64,000 nucleotides of DNA. Origin: Amycolatopsis orientalis DSM 40040 = KCTC 9412 (GTDB taxonomy: Bacteria > Actinomycetota > Actinomycetes > Mycobacteriales > Pseudonocardiaceae). Where the stretch lies: the NCBI RefSeq assembly GCF_000478275.1, contig NZ_ASJB01000083.1, forward strand, positions 620,001-684,000, read 5' to 3'. How positions within the stretch are numbered: the first letter of the stretch is position 1; the number at the start of each line of letters is the position of its first letter. A program made the translations under genes and the position numbers. Positions 48,065 through 56,611 of this stretch are shown piece after piece. The notes under the pieces were generated by a model. The model did not search any database and was not told the DNA's origin. It worked only from the letters and a program-made list of their open reading frames with translations.

Positions 48065-48862
48065 GTGGCCCAACCCAGCACGACACCGAGCCCGGTCGCG
48101 GCGTTCTTCGATCTCGACAAGACGATCATCGCGTCCTCGAGCGCGCTGGCCTTCAGCAAGCCCCTACTGCGCGAAGGCCTGATCAACCGCCGAGCCGCGC
48201 TTCGCAGCGCGTATGCCCAGCTCGTCTTCTCGCTCGCGGGTGCGGACGCGGCGAAAACGGAGCGGATGCGGGCCGAGGTTTCCGCACTGTGCACCGGATG
48301 GGACGTCGCACAGGTATCCGCGATCGTTCGCGAAACGCTGCACGACGTCGTCGACCCGCTCGTCTACGCCGAGGCCGCCGAACTGATCTCCTCGCATCGC
48401 GCCGACGGTCACGACGTCGTCGTGCTTTCGGCGACCGGCGAAGAGGTCGTCGCCCCGGTCGCCGAAATGCTCGGCGCGACACGGAGTGTGGCCACGCGGA
48501 TGCAAATCGTCGACGGCCGCTACTCCGGCGAAGTCGATTTCTATTGCTACGGCGAGAACAAGGCCGTCGCCGCGAAGCAACTCGCGGCGACCTACGGCTA
48601 CGACCTCACGCAATGCCACGCGTACACCGACTCGAGCACCGACATCCCGCTCCTCGAAGCCGTCGGACGGCCGCACGCGGTCAATCCCGACCGCGTCCTG
48701 CGCAAGCACGCGACCGAACAGGGCTGGGAGATCCTCGCGTTCGAGCACCCGATGTCGCTGCGGACCCGGATCCCGGCCCGCTCGGCGGGTCTGGTGGCGC
48801 TCGGAGCGGTCGCCGCGGGCGCCACCTGGTACGGCTACAACCGGCGCAAACGCACTCGCTGA
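48065..48862 (+). CDS. HAD-IB family phosphatase with C-terminal membrane span
   Basis: 265 residues. SerB/HAD-IB group: nucleophile motif FFDLDKT near 14-20, motif II VVLSATG near 120, motif III Lys in ENKAVAAK near 170, motif IV TDSSTDIPLL near 190. A membrane helix (LVALGAVAAGATWYGY) and basic tail end the protein, anchoring the domain in the cytosol-facing side. The substrate may be phosphoserine or a lipid phosphate; unknown. GTG 48065 has TATCCT 6 nt upstream (leaderless). Matches Rv3661 in place between two small RNAs. Confidence 0.88.
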   Translation: MAQPSTTPSPVAAFFDLDKTIIASSSALAFSKPLLREGLINRRAALRSAYAQLVFSLAGADAAKTERMRAEVSALCTGWDVAQVSAIVRETLHDVVDPLVYAEAAELISSHRADGHDVVVLSATGEEVVAPVAEMLGATRSVATRMQIVDGRYSGEVDFYCYGENKAVAAKQLAATYGYDLTQCHAYTDSSTDIPLLEAVGRPHAVNPDRVLRKHATEQGWEILAFEHPMSLRTRIPARSAGLVALGAVAAGATWYGYNRRKRTR

Positions 48863-48981
48863 GCGCACACCCATACGGCGGTACAGGGCCGGTTTTCGCA
48901 GCCAGGGCCGCGAATTGTCCGTCGCGGAGGGTGCCCGTGTCACTAGATCGAGCCTCTGTACCGGTGCACCCGTCTGCGCAC

Positions 48982-49010
48982 TTGAAGTGACCCGGCTCAC
49001 GGCGTAGAAA
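48982..49010 (+). promoter_or_regulatory. strong promoter of the Ms1-like RNA
   Basis: -35 TTGAAG (48982-48987), 17-bp spacer, -10 TAGAAA (49005-49010). The spacing is ideal for a housekeeping sigma factor, and no start codon follows, as fits a non-coding RNA. Confidence 0.7.
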
Positions 49011-49016
49011 GTAGGT

Positions 49017-49265
49017 GCGGACGTTCGGTCGGCCAGGGAACAGGTAGAAGAGAAGCCTGTTCCACCCCGGCGAATCTCCGTGTGCGGACACCGGGTACCC
49101 ACGCGCAGCGCGCCGCGGGAGGCTCGTCGTCTAGGGACTGCGTACCGGGACGCCGGACGCCGAGTCCATGAAGGTACGACCAGAGTTGCACGCTTGGTCG
49201 CCCGAGTGGTCCGCACTGACTGGCGGCGCCCGCCGGCTTCGGCCGACGGGCGCCGCCAGTGTTTT
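49017..49265 (+). ncRNA. Ms1/MTS2823-like structured RNA
   Basis: About 250 nt without a coding frame, between a consensus promoter and a textbook terminator. The 5' part forms GGAACAGG/CCTGTTCC (49037-49044 with 49056-49063). The location just after the Rv3661-type phosphatase is that of MTS2823, the M. tuberculosis counterpart of Ms1, an abundant stationary-phase RNA that binds core RNA polymerase. Primary sequence of this RNA is poorly conserved, so the call rests on synteny, size and flanking signals. It is not RNase P RNA, tmRNA or SRP RNA. Confidence 0.65.
49219..49264 (+). terminator. intrinsic terminator of the Ms1-like RNA
   Basis: A 14-bp stem ACTGGCGGCGCCCG (49219-49232) with its complement at 49247-49260, topped by CGGC-TTCG-GCCG, a UUCG tetraloop, and followed by GTTTTG. 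The strongest terminator in the window. Confidence 0.9.
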
Positions 49266-49280
49266 GCCCCTCCTTTTCGT

Positions 49281-49299
49281 CGTGACCGGTCCGGTCACG
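49281..49299. repeat. palindrome upstream of the cell-wall salvage genes
   Basis: CGTGACCGG-T-CCGGTCACG, perfect 9-nt arms; CGTCGTGACCGG recurs at 49325-49336. It lies about 185 bp before the NagZ-like start and could be an operator or the tail of the small-RNA terminator region. Confidence 0.45.
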
Positions 49300-49481
49300 C
49301 ACCGGCGACGCTCCCGTTTCCCGTCGTGACCGGCCACTTCGCGTCCCTTTGTGTATGAACGGTCCGTTCGTGCGAGTGGCTGATGGACAACCAAAGTGCT
49401 CGTGGGTAGCTTCCGGATATCAGTGCTTCCAGGTGGACTTCTTTCCATCTGAGAGTCAGGCACGAATCTGGGAGGCTTGAG

Positions 49482-51335
49482 GTGACGACCCGAACCGCGC
49501 ACGCCCGTCATCGGAGGATCCATGCGCTCGCACTGCCCCTCGCGGGTCTGCTCACTCTCGCCGCCGGAGCCGCGGCGGGCGTTCCGGCCACCGCGCAGCC
49601 GGTGACGGCGGACGCGGAAGCACAGCGGACGCTGCGCGGGCTGAGCCTGGAGGAGAAGGTCGGGCAGCTGTTCGTCACGTGGGTGAACGGGAAGTCCGCC
49701 GACGAGGTCAACGCCAAGAACAAGGCCGACTTCGGAGTGGACACCCCGGCGCAGGTGATCGAGAAGTACCACCTCGGCGGCGTCATCTACTTCAACAACG
49801 ACAGCCGCGACAACTTCGACGACCCGGTACAGGTCGCCAAGCTGTCGAACGGGCTCCAGCGGGCGGCCGTTCGCAGCGGTGCCCGCATCCCGCTGCAGAT
49901 CGCGACCGACCAGGAAGGCGGCACGGTCACCCGGATGGGTTCCCCCGCCACCGAACTGCCGAACGCGATGGCGATCTCGGCGGGCCGCGACACCACCGCC
50001 GCGCAGGAGGCCGCGCGGATACTGGGGCACGAGCTGCGCGCCGTCGGCATCAACCAGGACTTCGCGCCCGACGCCGACGTGAACTCCAACCCGGCGAACC
50101 CGGTGATCGGCGTCCGTTCCTTCTCCGGCCGCCCGGAGCTGGCGAGCCAGTTCGTCGCGGCACAGGTGAAGGGCTTCCAAGACTCTGTCGACGCGCCCTC
50201 GGCGGGAAAGAGCACCTCGGGCTGGGGCCGCCGCACCGAAACCGTGTCTGCCGCCGCGAAGCACTTCCCCGGTCACGGTGACGCGGCCACCGACAGTCAC
50301 CTCGAACTGCCCCGGATCGACCGGAGCGAGGCCAGCTGGCGCGCGACCGACGTGCCGCCGTTCAAGGCCGCCATCGAGGCGGGCATCGACTCGATCATGA
50401 GCGCGCACATCCAGTTCCCCAGCCTCGACCCGTCGGGTGAGCCCGCGACGCTGTCGAAGCCGATCCTCACCGGCAAGCTGCGCGGAGAACTCGGCTACCG
50501 CGGCGTCGTCGTCACCGACTCGCTCTCGATGGACGCCGTGCGCGAGATGCACACCGACGCGGAGATCCCGGTGCTGGCGCTCAAGGCTGGCGCCGATCAG
50601 CTGCTCATGCCGGTGAACCTGGACCTCGCGATCAACTCGGTGCTCGACGCGGTCCGCAAGGGCGAGCTGACCGAACGCCGCATCGACGAGAGCGTCCTGC
50701 GGATCCTCAAGCTCAAGCTGCACCGGGGCATCCTGACCTCGCCGTTCGTCGATCCGGCCAAGGTCGCCTCGAAGGTCGGCACGCCGGCGAACCTCGCGAC
50801 CGCGCAGGGCATCGCCGACCGCTCGGTCACCGCGATCCGCAATGACGGCGGCGTCCTCCCGCTCAAGCAGCAGCCCGCGAAGACACTCGTGACCGGCTGG
50901 GGCGTGAGCACGACGGCGTCACTGGCCGCGAAGCTCACCGCGCACGGCACGAGCGCGACGGCGCTGCAGACCGGTCAGACCCCGACCGACGCGCAGATCG
51001 CGCAGGCGGTCGCGGCGGCGCGGAACGTGGACCTGGTCGTGGTGCTGACCAACAACGTCGGCACGTATCCGTTGCAGGGCAAGCTGTTGCAGGCGCTGGC
51101 CGACACCGGGAAGCCCGTGGTCGCCGTCGCCGCGCAGATCCCCTACGACGCCGGCTACGAGAACCCCGTCAAGACCTGGCTCGCGACGTACGGGTACATC
51201 TCGCCTTCGCTCGAGGCGCTGGCGAAGGTGATCCTCGGGAAGGTGAAGCCGCAGGGCAAGCTGCCGGTGGACGTCCCCGCGGGCAAGGACGTGGGCACGG
51301 TGAAATACCCCTTCGGACACGGGCTGACCTGGTGA
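49482..51335 (+). CDS. secreted family 3 beta-N-acetylglucosaminidase (NagZ-like)
   Basis: 617 residues. Signal peptide about 1-40. GH3 domain with LGGVIYFNND, ATDQEGGTVTRM, the KHFPGHGDAATDSH loop near 261-274 that carries the NagZ catalytic Asp-His pair, and nucleophile Asp in VVTDSLSMD near 346. A C-terminal second domain (about 430-617) resembles that of B. subtilis NagZ. It should release GlcNAc from muropeptides outside the cell. The GTG start has GGGAGG 6 nt upstream. First of a salvage cassette; stop overlaps namZ (GTGA). Confidence 0.9.
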   Translation: MTTRTAHARHRRIHALALPLAGLLTLAAGAAAGVPATAQPVTADAEAQRTLRGLSLEEKVGQLFVTWVNGKSADEVNAKNKADFGVDTPAQVIEKYHLGGVIYFNNDSRDNFDDPVQVAKLSNGLQRAAVRSGARIPLQIATDQEGGTVTRMGSPATELPNAMAISAGRDTTAAQEAARILGHELRAVGINQDFAPDADVNSNPANPVIGVRSFSGRPELASQFVAAQVKGFQDSVDAPSAGKSTSGWGRRTETVSAAAKHFPGHGDAATDSHLELPRIDRSEASWRATDVPPFKAAIEAGIDSIMSAHIQFPSLDPSGEPATLSKPILTGKLRGELGYRGVVVTDSLSMDAVREMHTDAEIPVLALKAGADQLLMPVNLDLAINSVLDAVRKGELTERRIDESVLRILKLKLHRGILTSPFVDPAKVASKVGTPANLATAQGIADRSVTAIRNDGGVLPLKQQPAKTLVTGWGVSTTASLAAKLTAHGTSATALQTGQTPTDAQIAQAVAAARNVDLVVVLTNNVGTYPLQGKLLQALADTGKPVVAVAAQIPYDAGYENPVKTWLATYGYISPSLEALAKVILGKVKPQGKLPVDVPAGKDVGTVKYPFGHGLTW

Positions 51336-52600
51336 ACCTCAACCGTCGTCACTTTCTCGCCGCGGGCGCGCTCGCGGTCCCCACGCTGACGGCCGGGTCC
51401 TCGGTCGCGCAGGCCCAGGCGCCGAGCGAGAGCAAAGGTCCCCCGCTCACCCGCACCGGAGCGGAGGTCCTCGCGGCGCGGGGCTGGGCGCCGCTGTCCG
51501 GCCGCAAGCTCGGCGTGCTGTCGAACCCGACAGGTGTGCTGGCGAGCGGCGATCACATCGTCGACTCGATGGTGGCCGCCGGAGTCCGCCCCCTCGCCGC
51601 GTTCGGCCCCGAACACGGTTTCCGCGGCAGCGCGCAAGCGGGCGGTTCCGAAGGCGACTACACCGACCCTCGCACCGGCGTCCCCGTCTACGACGCGTAC
51701 GGCGCGGACGCGACGAAGCTCGCCGGGATGTTCACGAAGGCCGGCGTCGACACCGTCGTCTTCGACATCGCCGATGTCGGCGCGCGGTTCTACACCTACA
51801 TCTGGTCGCTGTACACGGCGATGGTCGCGGCGGCCAGGGTCGGCGCGGCCGTGGTCGTACTGGACCGGCCGAACCCGTTGGGCGGCAAGGCCGCCGGGCC
51901 GATGCTGGACCCGGCGTACGCGTCGGGCGTCGGCCGGAAGCCGATCGTGCAGCAGCACGGCATGACCGTCGGCGAACTCGCGCGGTTCTTCGCCGCCGAG
52001 TTCCTGCCCGCCGAAGGGGTCACCCCGGGCAGGCTGGAGATCGTCGAGGTCCGCGATTGGCGGCGTGACCAGCTCTTCGACCGCACCGGCCTGACCTGGG
52101 TCCCGCCGAGTCCGAACATGCCGACGCCGGACACCGCGCTCGTCTATCCCGGCACCGGGATGTTCGAAGGCACCGTGTTCTCCGAAGGCCGCGGGACCAC
52201 CAGGCCGTTCGAGATCATCGGCGCGCCGGGCCTCGATTGGCGCTGGCGCGAGAAGCTCGGCGAGCTGCGGCTTCCCGGCGTGAAGTTCCGTGAGGCGTAC
52301 TTCGTGCCGACGTTCGGCAAGTTCGTCAACGAGCCGTGCGGCGGTGTGCAGGTGACGATCACGGAGCCGCGGGTGTTCGACGCCATCCGCACCGCGGTCA
52401 CCATGTTCGTCACCGCGAAGCAGGTGCATCCGGACAAGTTCAAGTGGCGGCCCGACAACTTCCTCGACAAGCTCTCGGGCTCCGACAGGCTGCGCACGAT
52501 GGTCGACAAGGGCGCCGGGGTGGACGAGATCGTCGGCTCCTGGCAGGCCGAACTGGCCGAGTTCGACCGGAAACGCCGTCGCCATCTCATCTATCGCTGA
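51332..52600 (+). CDS. namZ: exo-beta-N-acetylmuramidase, NamZ/DUF1343 type
   Basis: 422 residues. Twin-arginine signal NRRHFLAAGAL then a DUF1343 (GH171) domain: GVLSNPTGV, FGPEHGFRG with the proposed catalytic Glu near 92, VFDIADVGARFYTY, VLDRPNPLGG. NamZ cuts terminal MurNAc from glycan fragments made by NagZ. Tat export suggests it folds in the cytoplasm first. Overlap GTGA with nagZ implies coupled synthesis at equal dose. Confidence 0.9.
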   Translation: MNLNRRHFLAAGALAVPTLTAGSSVAQAQAPSESKGPPLTRTGAEVLAARGWAPLSGRKLGVLSNPTGVLASGDHIVDSMVAAGVRPLAAFGPEHGFRGSAQAGGSEGDYTDPRTGVPVYDAYGADATKLAGMFTKAGVDTVVFDIADVGARFYTYIWSLYTAMVAAARVGAAVVVLDRPNPLGGKAAGPMLDPAYASGVGRKPIVQQHGMTVGELARFFAAEFLPAEGVTPGRLEIVEVRDWRRDQLFDRTGLTWVPPSPNMPTPDTALVYPGTGMFEGTVFSEGRGTTRPFEIIGAPGLDWRWREKLGELRLPGVKFREAYFVPTFGKFVNEPCGGVQVTITEPRVFDAIRTAVTMFVTAKQVHPDKFKWRPDNFLDKLSGSDRLRTMVDKGAGVDEIVGSWQAELAEFDRKRRRHLIYR

Positions 52601-52611
52601 GGGGAACGACC

Positions 52612-54387
52612 TTGCGTGTTAGGAAGAGCCTGATCGCGGCTGTTTCCGTCCTGGTCGCGGCGACCACGCTGTCGACGGCGGGAGCACAGGCGATTCCGGG
52701 TACCGAAGACCAGGGAAACCGCGCGGCCGGGCGGTTCGACCGGCCGCGGGTGGGTTTCGCGCCCCCTTCCACCGTCCTGCGTGACGGCGCGCCCGCGGAC
52801 GTCGGGCTCGACCCGGCGCCGATCAAGGCGGCCGAGAGCTTCATCGACGGCTGGACGAAACCGGACGCCACCGGGCATCCGCACTTCTCCGGCGCGGTCG
52901 GGCTGCTGGCGCACGACGGCGTGATCGTCGAACGCCAGGCCGTCGGCGGCGCGGTCCGCTACGCCGACGCGAACGGCACCGAGCTGCCGCCGGAGCAGCA
53001 GGTCCCGATGCGTGCGGACACGATCTTCGACATGGCTTCGATCTCGAAGCTGTTCACCTCCATCGCGGTGATGCAACTGGCCGAGACCGGCAAGCTGGAG
53101 ATCTCGGCGCCGGTGGTGCGGTATCTGCCGGAGTTCGGGGTGAACGGCAAGGAGGCCGTCACCGTCCAGCAGCTGCTCACCCACGTGTCGGGGTTCGCCG
53201 CGACGCCGCTCCCGTCACTGTGGGAGGGCTACCCGGACATCCCGTCGCGCCGGAAGGCCGTCCTCGACAGCCCGCTGAAGAACCCGCCGGGCAGTACGTA
53301 CCTCTACTCCGACATCAACCTGCTGACGCTCGGCTTCCTGGTCGAGAAGGTGGCCGGAGCGCCGCTGGACCAGGTGGTCCAGGACCGCATCGCGGCACCG
53401 CTGGGCCTGGCCGACACCGGGTACAACCCGCCGGCCTCGAAACTCGCCAGGGTCGCGGCGACCGAGTACGCCGCGAAGCCGCCTCGGGGACTCGTGCGGG
53501 GCGTGGTCCACGACGAGAACGCGTGGTCGCTGGGCGGCGTCGCCGGGCACGCGGGCGTGTTCTCCACGGCGTCCGACATGGCCGTGCTGGCGCAGACGAT
53601 CCTCAACGGCGGCGCGTACCGCGGTCACCGGATCCTGCGCGAGGAGACCGTGCGGGCGATGCTGACGAACTACAACCACAAGTTCCCCGACAACTCTCAC
53701 GGACTCGGCTTCGAACTCGACCAGCCCTGGTACATGGGCGCGCTGTCGGCGCCCTCGACCGCCGGGCACACCGGGTTCACCGGGACGTCCTTGGTGATCG
53801 ATCCACTCTCGCGGTCGTTCGCGATCCTGCTCACCAACCGCGTGCACCCGACGCGGACCTGGGGCTCGATCAACCTCGCCAGGGAGACGTGGGCGAGTTC
53901 GCTCGCGAAGGCGATGGCTGTCCGCCCGGTACGCGGGCGGGACGCCTGGTTCAGCGGAGCCGGAGACGTCTCCACGGCCACGCTCACGACCCAGCCGCTG
54001 CGGACCTCCGGCGGACCGCTGAAGGTCTCCTTCGATGCCTTCGTGGACACCGAAGGGCCCGCTGATTCGCTTTTTCTGGAAATAAGTACCGACGACGGAG
54101 CGACCTGGAAAACGATTACTCTGCGTGCAAACGGACCAGGGGCTCCCGCGGGCGACCAGACCGGTCTCGGCGGGCATGGTCATCGGGCGTGGTGGCGGGT
54201 CGCCGCCGAAGTGCCACAAAGCTCACAAATCACCCTCCGCTGGCGTTACACGACCGATGCTCGTTACACCGGGCGCGGAATTTCTTTGGACGGTGTGAAA
54301 GTCACTGAACGCGGCCACATACTGCTGGACAGTGAGCATAATCCCCCTACTTTCGTCGCTACCGGTTGGAAGTTGAGCACTAGGTAA
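52612..54387 (+). CDS. secreted serine hydrolase of the class C beta-lactamase fold (AmiE-like)
   Basis: 591 residues. Signal peptide about 1-29. Catalytic SISK near 143-146, YSDIN (YxN) near 234, and GHTGFTG in place of KTG near 385. The B. subtilis salvage operon has a similar protein, AmiE, an N-acetylmuramyl-L-alanine amidase. A C-terminal beta-sandwich (about 450-591, with LFLEISTDDGATWK) is extra and could bind glycan. TTG start at 52612 with GAGGGGA 7 nt upstream, 11 bp after namZ. An esterase or transpeptidase-like role cannot be excluded. Confidence 0.82.
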   Translation: MRVRKSLIAAVSVLVAATTLSTAGAQAIPGTEDQGNRAAGRFDRPRVGFAPPSTVLRDGAPADVGLDPAPIKAAESFIDGWTKPDATGHPHFSGAVGLLAHDGVIVERQAVGGAVRYADANGTELPPEQQVPMRADTIFDMASISKLFTSIAVMQLAETGKLEISAPVVRYLPEFGVNGKEAVTVQQLLTHVSGFAATPLPSLWEGYPDIPSRRKAVLDSPLKNPPGSTYLYSDINLLTLGFLVEKVAGAPLDQVVQDRIAAPLGLADTGYNPPASKLARVAATEYAAKPPRGLVRGVVHDENAWSLGGVAGHAGVFSTASDMAVLAQTILNGGAYRGHRILREETVRAMLTNYNHKFPDNSHGLGFELDQPWYMGALSAPSTAGHTGFTGTSLVIDPLSRSFAILLTNRVHPTRTWGSINLARETWASSLAKAMAVRPVRGRDAWFSGAGDVSTATLTTQPLRTSGGPLKVSFDAFVDTEGPADSLFLEISTDDGATWKTITLRANGPGAPAGDQTGLGGHGHRAWWRVAAEVPQSSQITLRWRYTTDARYTGRGISLDGVKVTERGHILLDSEHNPPTFVATGWKLSTR

Positions 54388-54468
54388 CCGGGCAGCTCCG
54401 ATGCGCTGACCGTACGGCCCCGTTGACCGGGACACAGCCCCTTGCATCGCGACACTAAGTTGCCAAGT

Positions 54469-54509
54469 CGTTAGCTCGACCTCGTTAACGGCCTCGACCT
54501 GGTTAGCGA
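54469..54509. promoter_or_regulatory. repeated GTTA(A/G)C motifs before murR
   Basis: CGTTAGC (54469), CGTTAAC (54484) and GGTTAGC (54501); the last two lie in an 18-bp-period direct repeat TCGACCT(C/G)GTTA(A/G)CG. About 90-130 bp before the murR start. Candidate operator of MurR or an activator. Confidence 0.45.
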
Positions 54510-54597
54510 CTTTCTGGTCAACGATTAATCGCAAATCGAATCCGCAGACACGGATAGGTTGCGATCTTCCCGAAGGGTGTGGGTAGCCTTGTCGCAG

Positions 54598-55596
54598 ATG
54601 CCAACGGTTAGTAACTTTCCCACGGTGGGCGATACCGATTCCGTAATCGCGGCCGCACCGTCCGAGGCCGTGCCGGCGCAGCCGACACGGGACGCTGACG
54701 CGAGCCCGCTTGTCCGGATCCGCTCACTTCTGCCTGGGCTCGCCCGGGCGGAGCAGCGCGTCGCGAAGGTCGTCCTCGACGACCCGGCGACGGTCGCGCG
54801 GCGCAGCATCACCGAGGTCGCGCTCGCGGCCAACACCAGCGAAACCACCGTCACGCGGTTCTGCAAGGCCGTCGGCGTCGGCGGTTATCCGCAGCTCAGG
54901 ATCGCCTTGGCGGCCGACACCGCCCGCACGGAGGCCCGGTCGAGCCGGAACCTCGGCGGCGAGATCGGCCCGGAGGACGACCTGGCCGCCGTGATCGGCA
55001 AGGTGAGCTTCGCGGACGCCCGTGCCGTGGAGGAGACCGCCGACCAGCTCGACATCCCGTCGCTACAGCGGGTGATCGATGTCCTGGCAGGCGCGGGCCG
55101 GGTGGACGTCTACGGCGTGGGCGCGAGCGCGTTCGTCGCCGCGGACCTGCAGCAGAAGCTGCACCGCATCGGCCGGGTCAGCTTCGCCTGGTCCGACACG
55201 CACATCATGCTGACCTCGGCCGCCGTGCTGAGCCCCGGAGACGTCGCGATCGGCATCTCCCACACGGGCGCGACCACGGACACCGTCGAGGCGCTGCGGG
55301 TGGCTCGCGAGCACGGCGCGATCACCGTCGCGGTCACGAACTTCCCGCGTTCGCCGATCACCGAGGTCTCCGACCACGTGCTGACCACGGCGGCACGGGA
55401 GACGACGTTCCGTTCCGGTGCGACCGCCAGTCGCATCGCGCAGCTGACCGTCATCGACTGCCTGTTCATCGGTGTCGCGCAGCGGCACATGGACGCGTCG
55501 GTCAACGCGCTCGACGCGACCAGGGACGCGGTGGGTTCGCACCGGCTGGGCGTACGGCCCGACGGCAGGCGACGGCCGCGGGAAACCGGCAAATGA
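54598..55596 (+). CDS. murR: MurR/RpiR-family transcriptional regulator
   Basis: 332 residues. Unstructured N-terminal ~35 residues, then HTH_6 (about 40-110, with RRSITEVALAANTSETTVTRFCKAVG) and a SIS sugar-phosphate domain (VDVYGVGASAFVAADLQQKL, GISHTGATTDTVEAL). In E. coli the ligand is MurNAc-6-P. ATG 54598; TAGCCT lies 8 nt upstream, a near-leaderless start. Its last 4 bases overlap murQ (ATGA), so regulator and etherase are made together. Confidence 0.87.
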   Translation: MPTVSNFPTVGDTDSVIAAAPSEAVPAQPTRDADASPLVRIRSLLPGLARAEQRVAKVVLDDPATVARRSITEVALAANTSETTVTRFCKAVGVGGYPQLRIALAADTARTEARSSRNLGGEIGPEDDLAAVIGKVSFADARAVEETADQLDIPSLQRVIDVLAGAGRVDVYGVGASAFVAADLQQKLHRIGRVSFAWSDTHIMLTSAAVLSPGDVAIGISHTGATTDTVEALRVAREHGAITVAVTNFPRSPITEVSDHVLTTAARETTFRSGATASRIAQLTVIDCLFIGVAQRHMDASVNALDATRDAVGSHRLGVRPDGRRRPRETGK

Positions 55597-56543
55597 GCGA
55601 AAAAGTGAGGCGCATGATGACCGTCCCACGCCAGGTGGTGCACGTCGATTCGCCAACCGAACAGCGCAATCCACGGACGACCGACATCGACCTGATGTCG
55701 ACCATGGGCATCCTCGGTGCGATCAACGCCGAGGACCGCCGGGTCCCCGAAGCCGTCGCGGCCGTTCTGCCGCAGGTGGCCCGGGCGGTCGACTTCGCCG
55801 TGGAGGCGCTGCGGTCGGGGCACCGCGTGCACTACTTCGGGGCAGGTACCTCCGGCAGGCTGGCGACGTTGGACGCGGCGGAGCTCGTGCCGACGTTCAA
55901 CGTGCCGTCCGACTGGTTCATCGCGCATCACGCGGGCGGCGCGCGCGCCCTGCGCCAGGCCGTCGAAGACGCCGAGGACAACGCGAAGGCCGGAGCCGCC
56001 GAGGTGGCCGAGGACGTCGCGTCCGGTGACTTCGTGCTCGGGCTGACGGCTTCCGGCCGGACGCCCTACGTGCTCGGCGCGCTGGCCGCGGCCAGCCGTC
56101 GCGGTGCCCGTACCGCCCTGGTTTCGGGCAATCCGGCCGCGGTGACGCCGCCCGGTGTCGATGTCCTCATCGCGGTGGACACCGGCCCGGAAGCGATCGC
56201 CGGGTCGACGCGGATGAAGGCGGGCACGGCGCAGAAGATCATCCTCACCGCGTTCTCGACCGCGACGATGATCAAGCTGGGCCGGACGTACTCGAACCTG
56301 ATGGTCAGCATGCGCGCGACCAACGCGAAGCTGCGCGGGCGGACCATCCGGATCCTGCGCGAGGCCACGGGCATGAGCATGGCGGACTGTTCCGACGCGC
56401 TCACCGAGGCCGACGGCGACCTCAAGGTCGCGCTGGTCCATCTGTTGTCCGGCGAGGACGTCGCGAACGCGGCGAAGGCGCTGGCGGCCAGTGATGGCCA
56501 CGTACGCAAGGCTCTCGACTCCCTGCGGGTGCGCGCGAGCTGA
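55593..56543 (+). CDS. murQ: N-acetylmuramic acid 6-phosphate etherase
   Basis: 316 residues. SIS fold with GAGTSGRLATLDAAELVPTF near 85-104 and LTASGRTPYV near 150; ESR-type contacts in STRMKAGTAQK; catalytic Glu expected in DAAEL. Cleaves the lactyl ether to GlcNAc-6-P and D-lactate in the cytoplasm. It is the committed step of MurNAc recycling. No MurNAc kinase or PTS gene is visible, so the 6-phosphate must be made by an enzyme encoded elsewhere. Confidence 0.95.
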   Translation: MSEKVRRMMTVPRQVVHVDSPTEQRNPRTTDIDLMSTMGILGAINAEDRRVPEAVAAVLPQVARAVDFAVEALRSGHRVHYFGAGTSGRLATLDAAELVPTFNVPSDWFIAHHAGGARALRQAVEDAEDNAKAGAAEVAEDVASGDFVLGLTASGRTPYVLGALAAASRRGARTALVSGNPAAVTPPGVDVLIAVDTGPEAIAGSTRMKAGTAQKIILTAFSTATMIKLGRTYSNLMVSMRATNAKLRGRTIRILREATGMSMADCSDALTEADGDLKVALVHLLSGEDVANAAKALAASDGHVRKALDSLRVRAS

Positions 56544-56611
56544 ACCAGCAACGATTGCCCATCACCTGCTCATCTGCTTAGGCTCTCAGGTATTCACGAC
56601 TGAGAGGCCGG

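Noticed and set aside
49017..49265. RNase P RNA, tmRNA or SRP RNA
   Set aside because: None of their invariant segments are present; synteny and signals point to an Ms1-like RNA.
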